Shown in pieces: positions 1 through 8,927 of a stretch of DNA of 64,000 bases. Position numbers and translations under genes: made by a program. Source of the DNA: Kineosporia sp. A_224 (GTDB lineage: Bacteria; Actinomycetota; Actinomycetes; Actinomycetales; Kineosporiaceae); the NCBI RefSeq assembly GCF_002198655.1, contig NZ_MWLN01000194.1, positions 61,740 to 125,739 of the forward strand. Direction: 5' to 3'. Below the pieces are notes generated by a model that saw only the letters and a list, made by a program, of their open reading frames with translations, was not told where the DNA came from and did not search any database. How positions within the stretch are numbered: position 1 is the stretch's first letter; every line of letters begins with the position of its first letter.

Positions 1-766
1 GCCAGCGCAGCAGGCGTCGTTCGAGCGCGCGGACACCGACGTTGACGACGAGCCCGAGCAGCCCGGTCACCAGGACGAGGCCGTAGACGAGGGCCGTGGC
101 GCCCCCGCTCTGCGCCGCGGCGATCTCCCGGCCGAGGCCGGGGCTGCCGATGACGAGCTCGGCGGTGATCGCGAGGATGAGGGCGACGGCCGCGGCGAGC
201 CGGACGCCGGTCGCGACGTACGGCTGCGCGGTCGGCCAGAGCACGTGACGGACCCGGGCCCAGCGGCCCAGCCCGTAGGACCGCGCCGTCTGCTCGGCCA
301 CCGGGTCGACGTCCGCGACGCCGTACATCGTCTGCACGAGCACCTGCCAGAACGACGCGTAGACGATGAGCAGGAGCGCCGACCGCAGCTGGGTGCCGAG
401 CACGAGCACGGCGAGCGGGACGAGCGCCACGGAAGGGATCGGCCGCAGGAACTCCACGGTCGAGGCCGTGAGCCGGCGCAGCCAGGGCACCGAGCCGAGG
501 ACGACCCCGACGCTCACGCCGAGAACGACCGCGATCGTGAGCCCCAGCCCCCACTGGACCACGGTCGCGGCGAGCGCCGCCCGGAACTGCGGCGTCGGCA
601 GCTCGGCGACGAGCGCGCCGAGGATGACCGACAGCGGCGGCAGCACGTCGCCGGGGACGCCGAGAGCGCGCGGCAGGACCTCCGCGGCAAGGGCGGTCAG
701 GGCCAGGCCGGTCGCCCCCAGCACGACGGTGCGCGGGACCCGCGGCCCGGCCGGCCGGGCGCTCAC
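1..766 (-). CDS. ABC transporter permease, SsuC/TauC type (3' end cut by window)
   Basis: Inner-membrane permease of a sulfonate/taurine/nitrate-class importer. Reading the minus strand from a GTG at 766 gives an open frame of 255 codons running off the left edge. It has several hydrophobic segments and the EAA-type cytoplasmic loop of BPD permeases (EQTARSYGLGRWARVRHVLWP, with conserved A and G). The GTG overlaps the stop of the ATPase gene by 4 bp (GTGA), so the two are translationally coupled. The family is usually about 250-280 residues, so only the last few residues are missing. The substrate cannot be decided from the permease. Confidence 0.88.
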   Translation of the reverse strand, partial: MSARPAGPRVPRTVVLGATGLALTALAAEVLPRALGVPGDVLPPLSVILGALVAELPTPQFRAALAATVVQWGLGLTIAVVLGVSVGVVLGSVPWLRRLTASTVEFLRPIPSVALVPLAVLVLGTQLRSALLLIVYASFWQVLVQTMYGVADVDPVAEQTARSYGLGRWARVRHVLWPTAQPYVATGVRLAAAVALILAITAELVIGSPGLGREIAAAQSGGATALVYGLVLVTGLLGLVVNVGVRALERRLLRW

Positions 767-1551
767 GCGCCGTCCGGACGGCTCGCGGCCCGCTGGGCGG
801 CCCGGATCTCGCCGTACACCCGGCTGCGCAGCTCGGTGAAGCGCGGCATGGCCCGGGTGTCGAGCTGGTCGCGCTCGCGCGGCAGGTCGACCGGCAGGTC
901 GTCCTGGACCACGGTCGGCGACGAGGAGAGGACGACGACGCGCTCGCCGAGGTAGACGGCCTCGTCGATGTCGTGGGTGACGAACAGGGTGGTCACCCCG
1001 GTGCGGTCCCACAGCGTCCGGATGAGGTCCTCGAGGTCGGCGCGGGTCTGCGCGTCGACGGCAGCGAACGGCTCGTCCATGAGCATGACGTGGGGTTCGT
1101 AGGCGAGCGCGCGGGCGATGGCCACGCGCTGCTGCATCCCGCCGGACAGCTGCCAGGGGTAGGCGTCCGGGGTGTGCGCCAGGCCGACGTCCGCCAGCGC
1201 GCCCGTCACGAGGCGACGCCGTTCGGCCCGACCGTGCCCCTTGTGCCGCAACGGCAGCTCGACGTTCTGGGCGACGGTCATCCAGGGGAACAGCGAGCGG
1301 CCGTACTCCTGGAAGACCACGGCCATGCCGGGGGGCGGCCCGTTCACGGACCGCCCCTCGACACGGACCTCGCCGCCCGTCGGGCCGAGCAGGCCCGCCA
1401 GGCACTTCAGCAGCGTCGTCTTGCCGCACCCGGAGGGGCCGACCAGGCACACCAGCTCACCGGCCGCCACCGAGAAGGTGATGTCGCGCAACGCCTCCAC
1501 GGTCCGGTCCTGTGACGTGTAGACCTTGCGCAACCCACGGACCTCGAGCAT
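763..1551 (-). CDS. ABC transporter ATP-binding protein, SsuB/TauB type
   Basis: ATPase (262 aa) that powers the adjacent permease. Walker A is GPSGCGKTT near residues 38-46, the signature is LSGGMQQR, Walker B is VMLMDEPF, followed by the H-loop region FVTHDIDEA. Such motifs and length are typical of the nitrate/sulfonate/taurine importer ATPases. It starts at ATG 1551, 51 nt after the stop of the binding-protein gene, and ends overlapping the permease start. The operon order is binding protein, ATPase, permease. The ligand could be an aliphatic sulfonate, taurine, nitrate or a pyrimidine precursor, and no sulfur-metabolism gene nearby decides this. Confidence 0.93.
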   Translation of the reverse strand: MLEVRGLRKVYTSQDRTVEALRDITFSVAAGELVCLVGPSGCGKTTLLKCLAGLLGPTGGEVRVEGRSVNGPPPGMAVVFQEYGRSLFPWMTVAQNVELPLRHKGHGRAERRRLVTGALADVGLAHTPDAYPWQLSGGMQQRVAIARALAYEPHVMLMDEPFAAVDAQTRADLEDLIRTLWDRTGVTTLFVTHDIDEAVYLGERVVVLSSSPTVVQDDLPVDLPRERDQLDTRAMPRFTELRSRVYGEIRAAQRAASRPDGA

Positions 1552-1602
1552 CTGCTCCCTCTCCTGGCGGACGGACGACGGACCGGTGGCCGGGCCGGCC
1601 GG

Positions 1603-2613
1603 TCAGGCTCCGGCGAACAGCCCCGCGACGTCCGGGGCCTTCGTGAGCGTGCCGAACGAGCGGGCCGCCTCGCCGACGGCGGTCGCCGACTGCGCGTCGA
1701 GCTCGGCCGGCCAGGCGGGGAGGACCACCTTCGCCCCGACCTCCGGCGGGATCTTCGTGTACGTCGAGAGGACGGCCCGGGCCTCGTCCGGGTGGGCGAC
1801 CGCGTACGCCAGGGACTCCTTCATGCCCTCGGTGAACGCCGTCACCGTCGCCGGGTCCTCGGCCTTGAGCTTCTCGCTCGTGAAGTACGTGGCGATCTGG
1901 AGCTTCGGGTAGGTCTCGGTGAGGTTGTCGAAGAGGATCGAACCGCCGGCCGCGAGGATCTGGCTGCGGAACGGCTCGCTCTCCCAGGCCGCGTCGACCT
2001 TGCCGGCCGCGAGCTGCGCCGGCATGTCCGGGAACGGCATCTCGACGAACGTCACCTTCGACGGGTCGCCGCCCGCCTTCTTCACGGCGGTCTTGATCGT
2101 CGTGTCGCCGATGTTGTTCAGGGCGTTGATGGCGACCTTCTTGCCCTCGAGGTCCTTCGCGGTCTTCAGGGTCGACCCCTTGGCGACGAGGACGGCATTG
2201 ACGTCCTTCGCCGGGTCTCCGGTCGAGCTGGCGCCGCCGACGACGGCGACGAGCGGCACGCCCTTCTCGCGCGCGGTGAGCAGCGAGACCACGTTGCTGA
2301 AGCCGAACTGGTTCTCCCCGGCGAGGACGGCGGGCACGATCGCGGACCCGCCCTGCGCCGGCGCCGGGGTGATCTCGAGACCGCGGGAGGTGAAGAACCC
2401 CTTCTGGATGCCCAGGTAGAGCGGCGCGACGTCGATGATCGGGATGACCCCGACGGTGATCTTCTTCGTTCCGGCGGCGGACGACGCCGCGCCCCCGGTG
2501 CCGGTCCCGGCGGCGGGCTCGGACGCGGAGCCGCCGCAGGCGGCGAGGACGGCGGTGAGGACGGCGGCCGCGAGGGCTGCTGCGCCCCGGCGGGCCGTGG
2601 TGGACGAGTGCAT
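1603..2613 (-). CDS. ABC transporter substrate-binding lipoprotein, SsuA/TauA/NMT1 type
   Basis: Extracytoplasmic solute-binding lipoprotein of 336 aa and first gene of the importer operon. ATG 2613 opens a signal peptide with a hydrophobic core and the lipobox LAAC around residue 26, followed by a Ser/Gly/Ala linker. The mature part contains the family-typical stretch GVIPIIDVAPLYLGIQKGFF and the loop ending NQFGFSNVVSLL. These features suit the SsuA/TauA/NMT1 superfamily; ligand specificity is not readable. An AT-richer stretch with short inverted repeats lies upstream. Confidence 0.9.
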   Translation of the reverse strand: MHSSTTARRGAAALAAAVLTAVLAACGGSASEPAAGTGTGGAASSAAGTKKITVGVIPIIDVAPLYLGIQKGFFTSRGLEITPAPAQGGSAIVPAVLAGENQFGFSNVVSLLTAREKGVPLVAVVGGASSTGDPAKDVNAVLVAKGSTLKTAKDLEGKKVAINALNNIGDTTIKTAVKKAGGDPSKVTFVEMPFPDMPAQLAAGKVDAAWESEPFRSQILAAGGSILFDNLTETYPKLQIATYFTSEKLKAEDPATVTAFTEGMKESLAYAVAHPDEARAVLSTYTKIPPEVGAKVVLPAWPAELDAQSATAVGEAARSFGTLTKAPDVAGLFAGA

Positions 2614-2722
2614 CTGGCTTCTTCTCCTCGGAGATGGTGCGTCGACGGCGTGGACGAGCAGGGGCCATGCGCACCGCCGCGGGGCCGGCGCGTCCCCGGC
2701 CGGGGCCGGGAGGTGTCGGACG

Positions 2723-2766
2723 TTAGGCGTTCCATTCACCGTCGTCAACAAAATGCCTAAGGTTGT
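2723..2766. promoter_or_regulatory. Candidate operator/promoter region of the SsuA-type operon
   Basis: In an otherwise very GC-rich region, TTAGGC (2723-2728) is mirrored by GCCTAA (2755-2760), and AACAA (2746-2750) by TTGTT (2762-2766). The stretch is AT-richer and sits about 110-150 nt upstream of the binding-protein ATG. That position fits an operator or promoter for the importer, but no regulator is encoded next to it. The arms are short, so chance is possible. Confidence 0.3.
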
Positions 2767-2904
2767 TCCACGATCCGCCGAACCCTGACGATCAGTGCAT
2801 CTACCCCCACGAAAAGTCACCATTTGGGCCGGTACGACTCCGCCGCGCGGGGGCTCCGCGGGGTATGGCGCTCCGTGCTGCCGCGGAGCCGTCATGATCT
2901 GGTC

Positions 2905-4821
2905 GTGGCCGAGATGACCCAGGGGGTGGGCGGGGGCGTGCCCGCCGACGAGCCGGTCGACCGCGCGTTCCGCGTCGACCTGCGCGGCGTCGTCGACCTC
3001 CTGAGCCACCACCTCTACTCGAGCCCACAGGTGTACCTCCGCGAGCTCGTCCAGAACGCCGTCGACGCCGTGACGGCCCGCCGCGCCGCCGACCCCGCCG
3101 CGCCGGGCCGGGTGCTCGTCGTGCCCTCCGACGTCGCCGCCGACGGCCGGCTGCACTGCGTCGACACGGGCTGCGGCCTGTCCCCGGACGACGTCGAGCG
3201 GTTCCTCGCGACGATCGGGTCGTCGTCCAAGCGGGACGAGCTCGGCCTGGCCCGCGCGGACCTGCTCGGGCAGTTCGGCATCGGCCTGCTGTCGTGCTTC
3301 CTCGTGGCGGACGGGATCGAGCTCGTCACGACACCCGCGGGCGGCGGCCCGACGACCCGCTGGGTCGGCCGCAGCGACGGCGGGTACACCGTGACCGTGC
3401 TCGACGCGGCCGCCGTGGCCCGGGAGCGGGCGGCGCTGGCCGGACTCGTCGCGGCCGCCGGCGCCCCCGACCTGCCGACCGACGCCGGCACCTGGGTCCG
3501 GCTGCTGCCGCGCCGCGACAGCCGAGACACCACGGCTGCGGGCGAGGTCGAGCGGCTGGCCCGGCGGTTCGCCCAGATGCTCCCCGTCGAGGTGTCCGTC
3601 GCCCGCCCCGGCGGGCGCACCGAGCGGGTCACCCGTGACGTGCGGCCGTGGGACGGCGACGCCCGCTCCGCCGCGCAGATGCGCGAGGAGGCCGCCGACC
3701 TGCTCGGGGTGCCGGTGCTCGCCGTCCTGCCCGTGACCGTCCGGACCGCGGGCCTGCGCGGCGTCGTGGCGATCCTCGGGCGGCCGACGGCGCCGTCGTC
3801 CCGGCAGTCGCACCACGTGTACGCCAAGGGGATGCTCGTCGGCACGGGCGTCGAGGGCCTGCTGCCCGGGTGGGCGTTCTTCGCCCGGGCGCTCGTCGAC
3901 GCGGACGGCCTGCGGCTCACGGCGTCCCGGGAGTCGCTCTACGACGACGACCTGCTCGCCGAGGTCCGGACGGCGCTCGGCGAGCACCTGCGCCGCTGGC
4001 TGCTGCGCACCGCCGACGTCGCCCCGCAGCGGTTCGGCGAGGTGCTCGCGCTGCACGAGTCCGGGATGCGGGCGCTCGCCGTCCACGACGACGACCTCTA
4101 CCGGGCCTACGCCCCGCTCATGACCGTCGAGACGTCGGTCGGCACGACGACCCTCGGCGACGCCGTGCGCCGGTTCGACGTCGTCCGCTGGACCGCGACG
4201 ACCGACGAGTTCCGCCAGGTCCTGCCCGTCGCGAGCGCCCAGGGCCTCGGGGTCGTCAACGCCGGGTACTCGTTCCAGGGCGAGCTCATGGAGCGGCTGC
4301 CCCTGCTCGACCCGGACGTGCGGGCGATGCAGGTGGTGCCCGGCGACCTCGACGCCCACGTCGACCTGCTCGACGACGACGTCCTCGCCGGCTACGCGGC
4401 GTTCCTCGAGGTCGCCCGGGAGACGCTCGGCCGTCTCGACGTCGACGTCGAGGTGCGCTCGTTCACCCCGTCGAGCCTGCCCGCGCTCGTCCTCGACGAC
4501 CGCGAGAGCGCGCACCGGCGCACCGCCCGGGCCGCGGCGGACGACGCGGACGACGCCTGGGCCGGGCTGCTCGCCGCCCTCGACGACGGCGGCCGCAGCG
4601 AGATCCGGCTGCTGCTCAACCACGAGCACCCCGTGGTCCGCCGGCTCGCGACGCCGATGCCCCCGCGGGTGCTCGCGCTCACGGCAGAAGCCCTGTGGTG
4701 CCAGGCCCTCCTGCTCGGCCAGCGCCCCCTGCGCCCGGCGGACCAGGCCGTCATGAACCGCTCCTTCGTCGGGCTGCTCGAGCTCGCGACGGGCACCGCC
4801 GAGGAGGGCGACCAGCTGTGA
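2905..4821 (+). CDS. Hsp90-family (HtpG-like) GHKL ATPase
   Basis: Divergent Hsp90-type chaperone of about 638 aa. The N-terminal ATPase box is clear: helix RELVQNAVDA with the catalytic Glu, DTGCGLS in place of the usual DNGIGM, and the lid motif LGQFGIGLLSCFLVAD. The middle-domain catalytic-loop region follows (LRLTASRESLYDDD). The C-terminal part is poorly conserved and ends in a helical segment, without the MEEVD peptide of eukaryotic Hsp90. The start could be GTG 2905 or ATG 2914; the frame stays open to a TTG at 2824. It overlaps the next gene by 4 bp (GTGA). Canonical HtpG is similar in length, but this belongs to a divergent actinobacterial branch; its client is unknown. Confidence 0.85.
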   Translation: MAEMTQGVGGGVPADEPVDRAFRVDLRGVVDLLSHHLYSSPQVYLRELVQNAVDAVTARRAADPAAPGRVLVVPSDVAADGRLHCVDTGCGLSPDDVERFLATIGSSSKRDELGLARADLLGQFGIGLLSCFLVADGIELVTTPAGGGPTTRWVGRSDGGYTVTVLDAAAVARERAALAGLVAAAGAPDLPTDAGTWVRLLPRRDSRDTTAAGEVERLARRFAQMLPVEVSVARPGGRTERVTRDVRPWDGDARSAAQMREEAADLLGVPVLAVLPVTVRTAGLRGVVAILGRPTAPSSRQSHHVYAKGMLVGTGVEGLLPGWAFFARALVDADGLRLTASRESLYDDDLLAEVRTALGEHLRRWLLRTADVAPQRFGEVLALHESGMRALAVHDDDLYRAYAPLMTVETSVGTTTLGDAVRRFDVVRWTATTDEFRQVLPVASAQGLGVVNAGYSFQGELMERLPLLDPDVRAMQVVPGDLDAHVDLLDDDVLAGYAAFLEVARETLGRLDVDVEVRSFTPSSLPALVLDDRESAHRRTARAAADDADDAWAGLLAALDDGGRSEIRLLLNHEHPVVRRLATPMPPRVLALTAEALWCQALLLGQRPLRPADQAVMNRSFVGLLELATGTAEEGDQL

Positions 4822-7805
4822 CGACGACCGATCTCGCCGACCGCATCGAGGCCTGCGACGAGATGCCGTACGGGCGGGAGCGGATTCTGCTCGCCGAGCG
4901 GCTCGTCGCCGAGGCCGACGCGGCGGGCGACGTCGCCCTCGGCGTGGGCGCCCGGCACGTCCTCATCCCCTCGTACTTCTACGGTCCGGCCGCGGAGCCG
5001 CAGAAGATCTTCGCGGCGTTCGCGTGGAACCTGGCCCGCTGGGACGAGGACCCCGCGGCCTTCGAGCCCGTCGACCGGCACTCCCTCCTCTGGTACTTCA
5101 AGTGGGTCACCGGCGAGGTGCTCAACTACCCGCAGGTGCCGTTCGCGCAGGCCGAGGCGACCCTCGCCGACATGCGGGACCGCTACGAGCGCGCCGGCGA
5201 GGGCCTCGCACCGTACGAGGGCTCGCGGTACGTCCAGGCCTCGCACCGCTACGGCGAGGCGGACCCGCGCACGGCCGAGGCCTTCGAGGCCTGGGTCACC
5301 CTGCCGCGGACCGGGCTGTCGGACTGCCGCGCCTGCGAGCCGTCGACCCGGGTCGAGCGACTCGCAGCGCTGGGCCGGCACGAGGACGCCGTCGCGGCCG
5401 CGGCGCCGGTGCTCACCGACGGCGGCTGCGAGGAGCAGCCGCAGCGGATGATCGACGCCGTCCTCGGCTCGCTGCTGGCGACCGGCGAGGTCGCCCGGGC
5501 CGCGCAGGAGCACGCCCGCGCGACGCGGCTGCACCGCCGCAACGGCCCGCAGGCCGACCTCGCGGCCCAGGTGCACGCGTGCGCCCTCGTCGGCCGCCAC
5601 GGCCGCGGCCTCGACCTCCTCGAGGACGTCCTGCACCAGGTGGAGACCTCGACGGTCCCGTGGTCGCGGATGATGCTCGCCGCCGCCGGGGCCCGGCTGC
5701 TCGACGGCCTCGTGACGGCCGGCCACGCCGACGAGCCGGTCGCCGCGACCCGGCCCGGCAGCAGGTTCTCGACGCCCCGGCCCGCGGCCGAGGTGGCCGC
5801 GGACCTGCGGGAGACCGCGCTCGGCCTCGCCGCCGCCTTCGACGACCGCAACGGGACGACGGCCGTCTCGCAGCGGGTCGCCGCGCGCCTGGCGGCCGCC
5901 GACCTCCCCGACGTGCCGGCCTGGCCGCGCACCCGCCGGCCGCGGCTGGACCGTGGCGCGGCGGCGGCCGCGACGACCGGCGTCGCCGACGCCGCGGTCG
6001 GGGCGCTGCCGCCCGCGCAGGCCCTCGACGACCTCCTGCGGCTGCGCGACGAGGTGTCCGCCACCGGTGCCGCCGACGGCTGGGACCGCCTCGTCGCCGG
6101 CTGGTCGGCACTGCGGTCGCGGGTCGCCGCCGAGGCCCCCGACCTGCTCGACGCGCGGGCCGCGGACGTCGCACGGCTCGACGTGGCCGCCGTCCGCCAC
6201 GAGCTGACCGCCGTCCCGGACGGCGGCCGGCCCGAGCCGGCGCTGCGCGCCCGGCTCGACGCGGTCGGGGCGGCGCTGCGGGCCGCCGGCCAGGAGGCGG
6301 AGGGGCTGCTCGTCGCCCTGCAGGCGCACGGGATCGAGGCGCTCGCCCGCGCCGACGCCGGGCCCGCCTCCGTGGAGGCCGACCTCGCCGAGGGCACCCG
6401 GCTCGCGGACGCCGTCGCGGCCACGGGGGACGCCGCCGCAGCGGCCCAGGCGACCGCGGAGCTGGCGCTGCTCGCCGTCCGCCTCGGCCAGACGGTCGCC
6501 GACCCCGCGGTGGCCCGCTCCGCCCACGACGGCGGCCTGCGCGCGGCCGCCGCCGCGGCCGAGGCCTTCGCCGTCATCGACCCCGCGGGCCTCGACGGGG
6601 CGCAGCGGGGCCGGTACGCGCTCGCACTGCTCGTGACGACCCAGCGGGCCGGCCACGAGGACGCGCTCACCCTGCTCGACCGGGCGCTCGCCGTCCTGCC
6701 GGCCGGTACCCGGGCCTACGAGCGGGCCGTCGTCCTCGACGCCTCCGCGTTCCGGCTCGCGGCCCTCGACCGGGTCGAGGAGGCCGCCGACGCGCTCGAC
6801 GCCGCCGCGGCGGACGCCCGCACGGGCGGCAACGCCGCGCTCGCGGCGTCCTGCGCGGCCCGGGCCGGCGGGCTCCTGCTCGACCTCGACCGCCCCGGCG
6901 AGGCCGCGGACCGGCTCGAGCGCGCGCTGGCCGCGCTGCCGCCCACCGCCGCCGCCTGGGGCGTGCACGCCGACCTCGTCGTCGCCCTCGGCCGGGCCGG
7001 CCGGACCCTCGACGCCGCGGACCTCGCCGAGAGCGTCGAGCGGCTCCTCGCCGAACGGCCGCCGACCGGCGACGACCCGCAGGAGGCTTTCGACGCCGGG
7101 CGGGCCGCCTTCGTCGGCGCCCTCGCGCTGCGCACCCTCGACGAGGGCGCGGCGGCCGCCCGGCTCGCCGTGACGAGCGCGGCCCTGCACGCCCTGCACC
7201 CGCAGTCGCTCGCCCGGGCCGAGGCGCTCGACCTCGCGGCGGGCTGCACCGACGACGTCCCGGAACGGGTCCGGCTGCTGGCCGAGGCCGTCGAGGTGGC
7301 CGCCGGCGCGGACGACCGCTGGTTCGCCGCCGACCTGCGGCGCCGCCACGCGGACGCCGTCGACGACGCCGACGGCCCCGACGCGGCGCTCGCGCTGCTC
7401 GCGGGCCTGCGCGCCGACGTCACCGCTGCCGACGTGCCCGCCGAGGAGGAGCGCGCCCGCACGTGGCACCTCGCCGCGATCGGCCACCTGGAGACCGCGC
7501 TGCTCCTGCGCGCCGACCGGGCGGACGCCGCGCTCGCGGCGCTCACCGGGGTCGCGCAGGCGTACGGCGACGTGGGGGACGACGACAACGCGGTGCGGGT
7601 GACCTGCCTGCACGTCCAGGCGCTGCACCAGGGCGGGCGCACGGACGCCGCCGAGGCGCTCGGCCGCGCGGTCGCGGACCAGGCGCTCGCGCAGGGCCGC
7701 GGCGAGCACGCCCGGGCGGTCGGCGGCACGGTCGCCCGGGTGCTCGACGAGTCGGGCGACCCGGAGGCCGCCGACGAGGTCTGGTCCCGCTACAGCGGGG
7801 AGTGA
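4818..7805 (+). CDS. Large helical-repeat (TPR-like) protein coupled to Hsp90
   Basis: A 995-aa soluble protein with no signal peptide or membrane segment. The N-terminal 170 residues (YFYGPAAEPQKIFAAFAWNL, then a Trp/Tyr-rich stretch) look like a distinct domain. The remainder is Ala/Leu-rich helical hairpins of tetratricopeptide type, including a Cys-x-x-Cys around LSDCRACEPSTR. It begins with GTG at 4818 inside the stop of the Hsp90 gene, so production of the two is coupled. TPR proteins are classic Hsp90 partners in eukaryotes; a co-chaperone or client-adaptor role here is inference from that and the coupling. No enzyme motif was found. Confidence 0.8.
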   Translation: MTTTDLADRIEACDEMPYGRERILLAERLVAEADAAGDVALGVGARHVLIPSYFYGPAAEPQKIFAAFAWNLARWDEDPAAFEPVDRHSLLWYFKWVTGEVLNYPQVPFAQAEATLADMRDRYERAGEGLAPYEGSRYVQASHRYGEADPRTAEAFEAWVTLPRTGLSDCRACEPSTRVERLAALGRHEDAVAAAAPVLTDGGCEEQPQRMIDAVLGSLLATGEVARAAQEHARATRLHRRNGPQADLAAQVHACALVGRHGRGLDLLEDVLHQVETSTVPWSRMMLAAAGARLLDGLVTAGHADEPVAATRPGSRFSTPRPAAEVAADLRETALGLAAAFDDRNGTTAVSQRVAARLAAADLPDVPAWPRTRRPRLDRGAAAAATTGVADAAVGALPPAQALDDLLRLRDEVSATGAADGWDRLVAGWSALRSRVAAEAPDLLDARAADVARLDVAAVRHELTAVPDGGRPEPALRARLDAVGAALRAAGQEAEGLLVALQAHGIEALARADAGPASVEADLAEGTRLADAVAATGDAAAAAQATAELALLAVRLGQTVADPAVARSAHDGGLRAAAAAAEAFAVIDPAGLDGAQRGRYALALLVTTQRAGHEDALTLLDRALAVLPAGTRAYERAVVLDASAFRLAALDRVEEAADALDAAAADARTGGNAALAASCAARAGGLLLDLDRPGEAADRLERALAALPPTAAAWGVHADLVVALGRAGRTLDAADLAESVERLLAERPPTGDDPQEAFDAGRAAFVGALALRTLDEGAAAARLAVTSAALHALHPQSLARAEALDLAAGCTDDVPERVRLLAEAVEVAAGADDRWFAADLRRRHADAVDDADGPDAALALLAGLRADVTAADVPAEEERARTWHLAAIGHLETALLLRADRADAALAALTGVAQAYGDVGDDDNAVRVTCLHVQALHQGGRTDAAEALGRAVADQALAQGRGEHARAVGGTVARVLDESGDPEAADEVWSRYSGE

Positions 7806-7880
7806 GCGGGCAGGCCCAAAGCCCGGGGACGTCACGCCCTGGGGCGCAGCAGGCTGGAGGCATCGCTTCCGGAGGACCTC

Positions 7881-8816
7881 ATGACCCGCCACCTGCTCCA
7901 CCCCGGCCCGGCCGCACCGAGCGTCCGGACGTCGCCCGCCGCACCGCCGTCCCGCAGCGCACCGCCCGCCCGCGCTGCCCTGGCGCGACCCGTCGTCCGG
8001 CCCGCGGCCTTCGTCCTCACCGGCGCGCTCGCCGCGGTGACGACGGCGGCCTGCCTCCCGACGTTCTTCGTGGACGGCGTCCTGCTCGGCCCGGCCGTCA
8101 TGCGCGGCTCGGCGCGGGGCACGGCCCTCGTGCTCCTGGTGCTCGGCGTCCCGGCGCTGGTCGGCCTCATGACCGCCGTCCGCCGGGCCGGGCCGGTCTG
8201 GGCGCGGCGGGCCTTCCTCGCCTGGGTGGGGACGGCGGCGTACGTGGTCTACAACGGCGTGATGCTCGTCCTCGGGACGCCGTTCAACGCGCTCTTCCTG
8301 CTCTACGAGGCGATGCTCGCGCTCGGGATCGGCGCGCTCGTGGCCCTGCTCGCCGGGCTCGACCCGACGACGCTCGCCCCGCCCCGCGACCGTGCCCCGT
8401 ACCGGGCCGTCGGTGCGTGGGTCGGCTTCGTCGCCACGGCGAACACCCTCGTGTGGCTGCGGATGGTCGTCCCGGCGCTCGGCGACCCCGCGGACGCCGC
8501 CTTCCTGCGGGGCACCGGGCTGACGACGTTCCCCACCCACGTCCAGGACCTCGCCTTCTGGCTCCCGCTCGCGCTCGTCGTCGCGGTCTGGCTGTGGCAG
8601 CGGCGGGCCTGGGGCTACGTGCTCGGCTCGGCGCTCGTCGTCTACTACCTCGCCGAGGCCGTCGGGGTGGGCGTCGACCAGTGGATGGGCTCGCGCGCCG
8701 ACCCGGCGTCGGACGTCGCGACCATGGCCGGGGCGTACCTGTTCGCCGTGATGGCCGTCGTCGGCGTGGTCCCGGTCGTGGCCCTGCTGCGACACCCCGA
8801 CGGGGCGGCAGTCTGA
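7881..8816 (+). CDS. Polytopic membrane protein, unknown function
   Basis: A 311-aa protein preceded by a good ribosome site (GGAGGA, 6 nt before ATG). The first 35 residues are Pro/Ala/Ser-rich and probably cytoplasmic. About eight hydrophobic segments follow, for example FVLTGALAAVTTAACLPTFF, VLLVLGVPALVGLM and LVVYYLAEAVGVGV. No transporter signature or catalytic motif was recognised. It stands alone between the helical-repeat gene and an inverted repeat. Its function is unknown. Confidence 0.8.
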   Translation: MTRHLLHPGPAAPSVRTSPAAPPSRSAPPARAALARPVVRPAAFVLTGALAAVTTAACLPTFFVDGVLLGPAVMRGSARGTALVLLVLGVPALVGLMTAVRRAGPVWARRAFLAWVGTAAYVVYNGVMLVLGTPFNALFLLYEAMLALGIGALVALLAGLDPTTLAPPRDRAPYRAVGAWVGFVATANTLVWLRMVVPALGDPADAAFLRGTGLTTFPTHVQDLAFWLPLALVVAVWLWQRRAWGYVLGSALVVYYLAEAVGVGVDQWMGSRADPASDVATMAGAYLFAVMAVVGVVPVVALLRHPDGAAV

Positions 8817-8837
8817 CGGCAGTCACCCACCCCGCGA

Positions 8838-8906
8838 ACCCGTCCTCTGGCGGGACAACGACGTCAAGACTGCGTTTTGGGGTGCTTCACCCGCCAGAGG
8901 ACGGGT
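8838..8906. repeat. Perfect 17-bp inverted repeat with 35-bp spacer
   Basis: ACCCGTCCTCTGGCGGG (8838-8854) is exactly mirrored by CCCGCCAGAGGACGGGT (8890-8906). The pair lies between the stop of the membrane-protein gene (8816) and the probable start of the polymerase gene (8928). There is no T-run after the right arm, so it is not a textbook intrinsic terminator. Alternatives are a factor-independent hairpin terminator of GC-rich type, a REP/MITE-like element, or an mRNA processing signal. Confidence 0.75.
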
Positions 8907-8927
8907 CAGGTGGGCGAGACTCGGTGC

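Noticed and set aside
1603..4629. A 1008-codon minus-strand frame spanning the binding-protein gene and most of the Hsp90 gene
   Set aside because: Only the part from ATG 2613 has signal peptide and family sequence; the rest is the antisense shadow of the GC-rich Hsp90 gene.
4392..8795. A 1467-codon minus-strand open frame
   Set aside because: Its composition is Arg/Gly/Val-rich shadow sequence opposite the helical-repeat and membrane-protein genes; no domain and no ribosome site.
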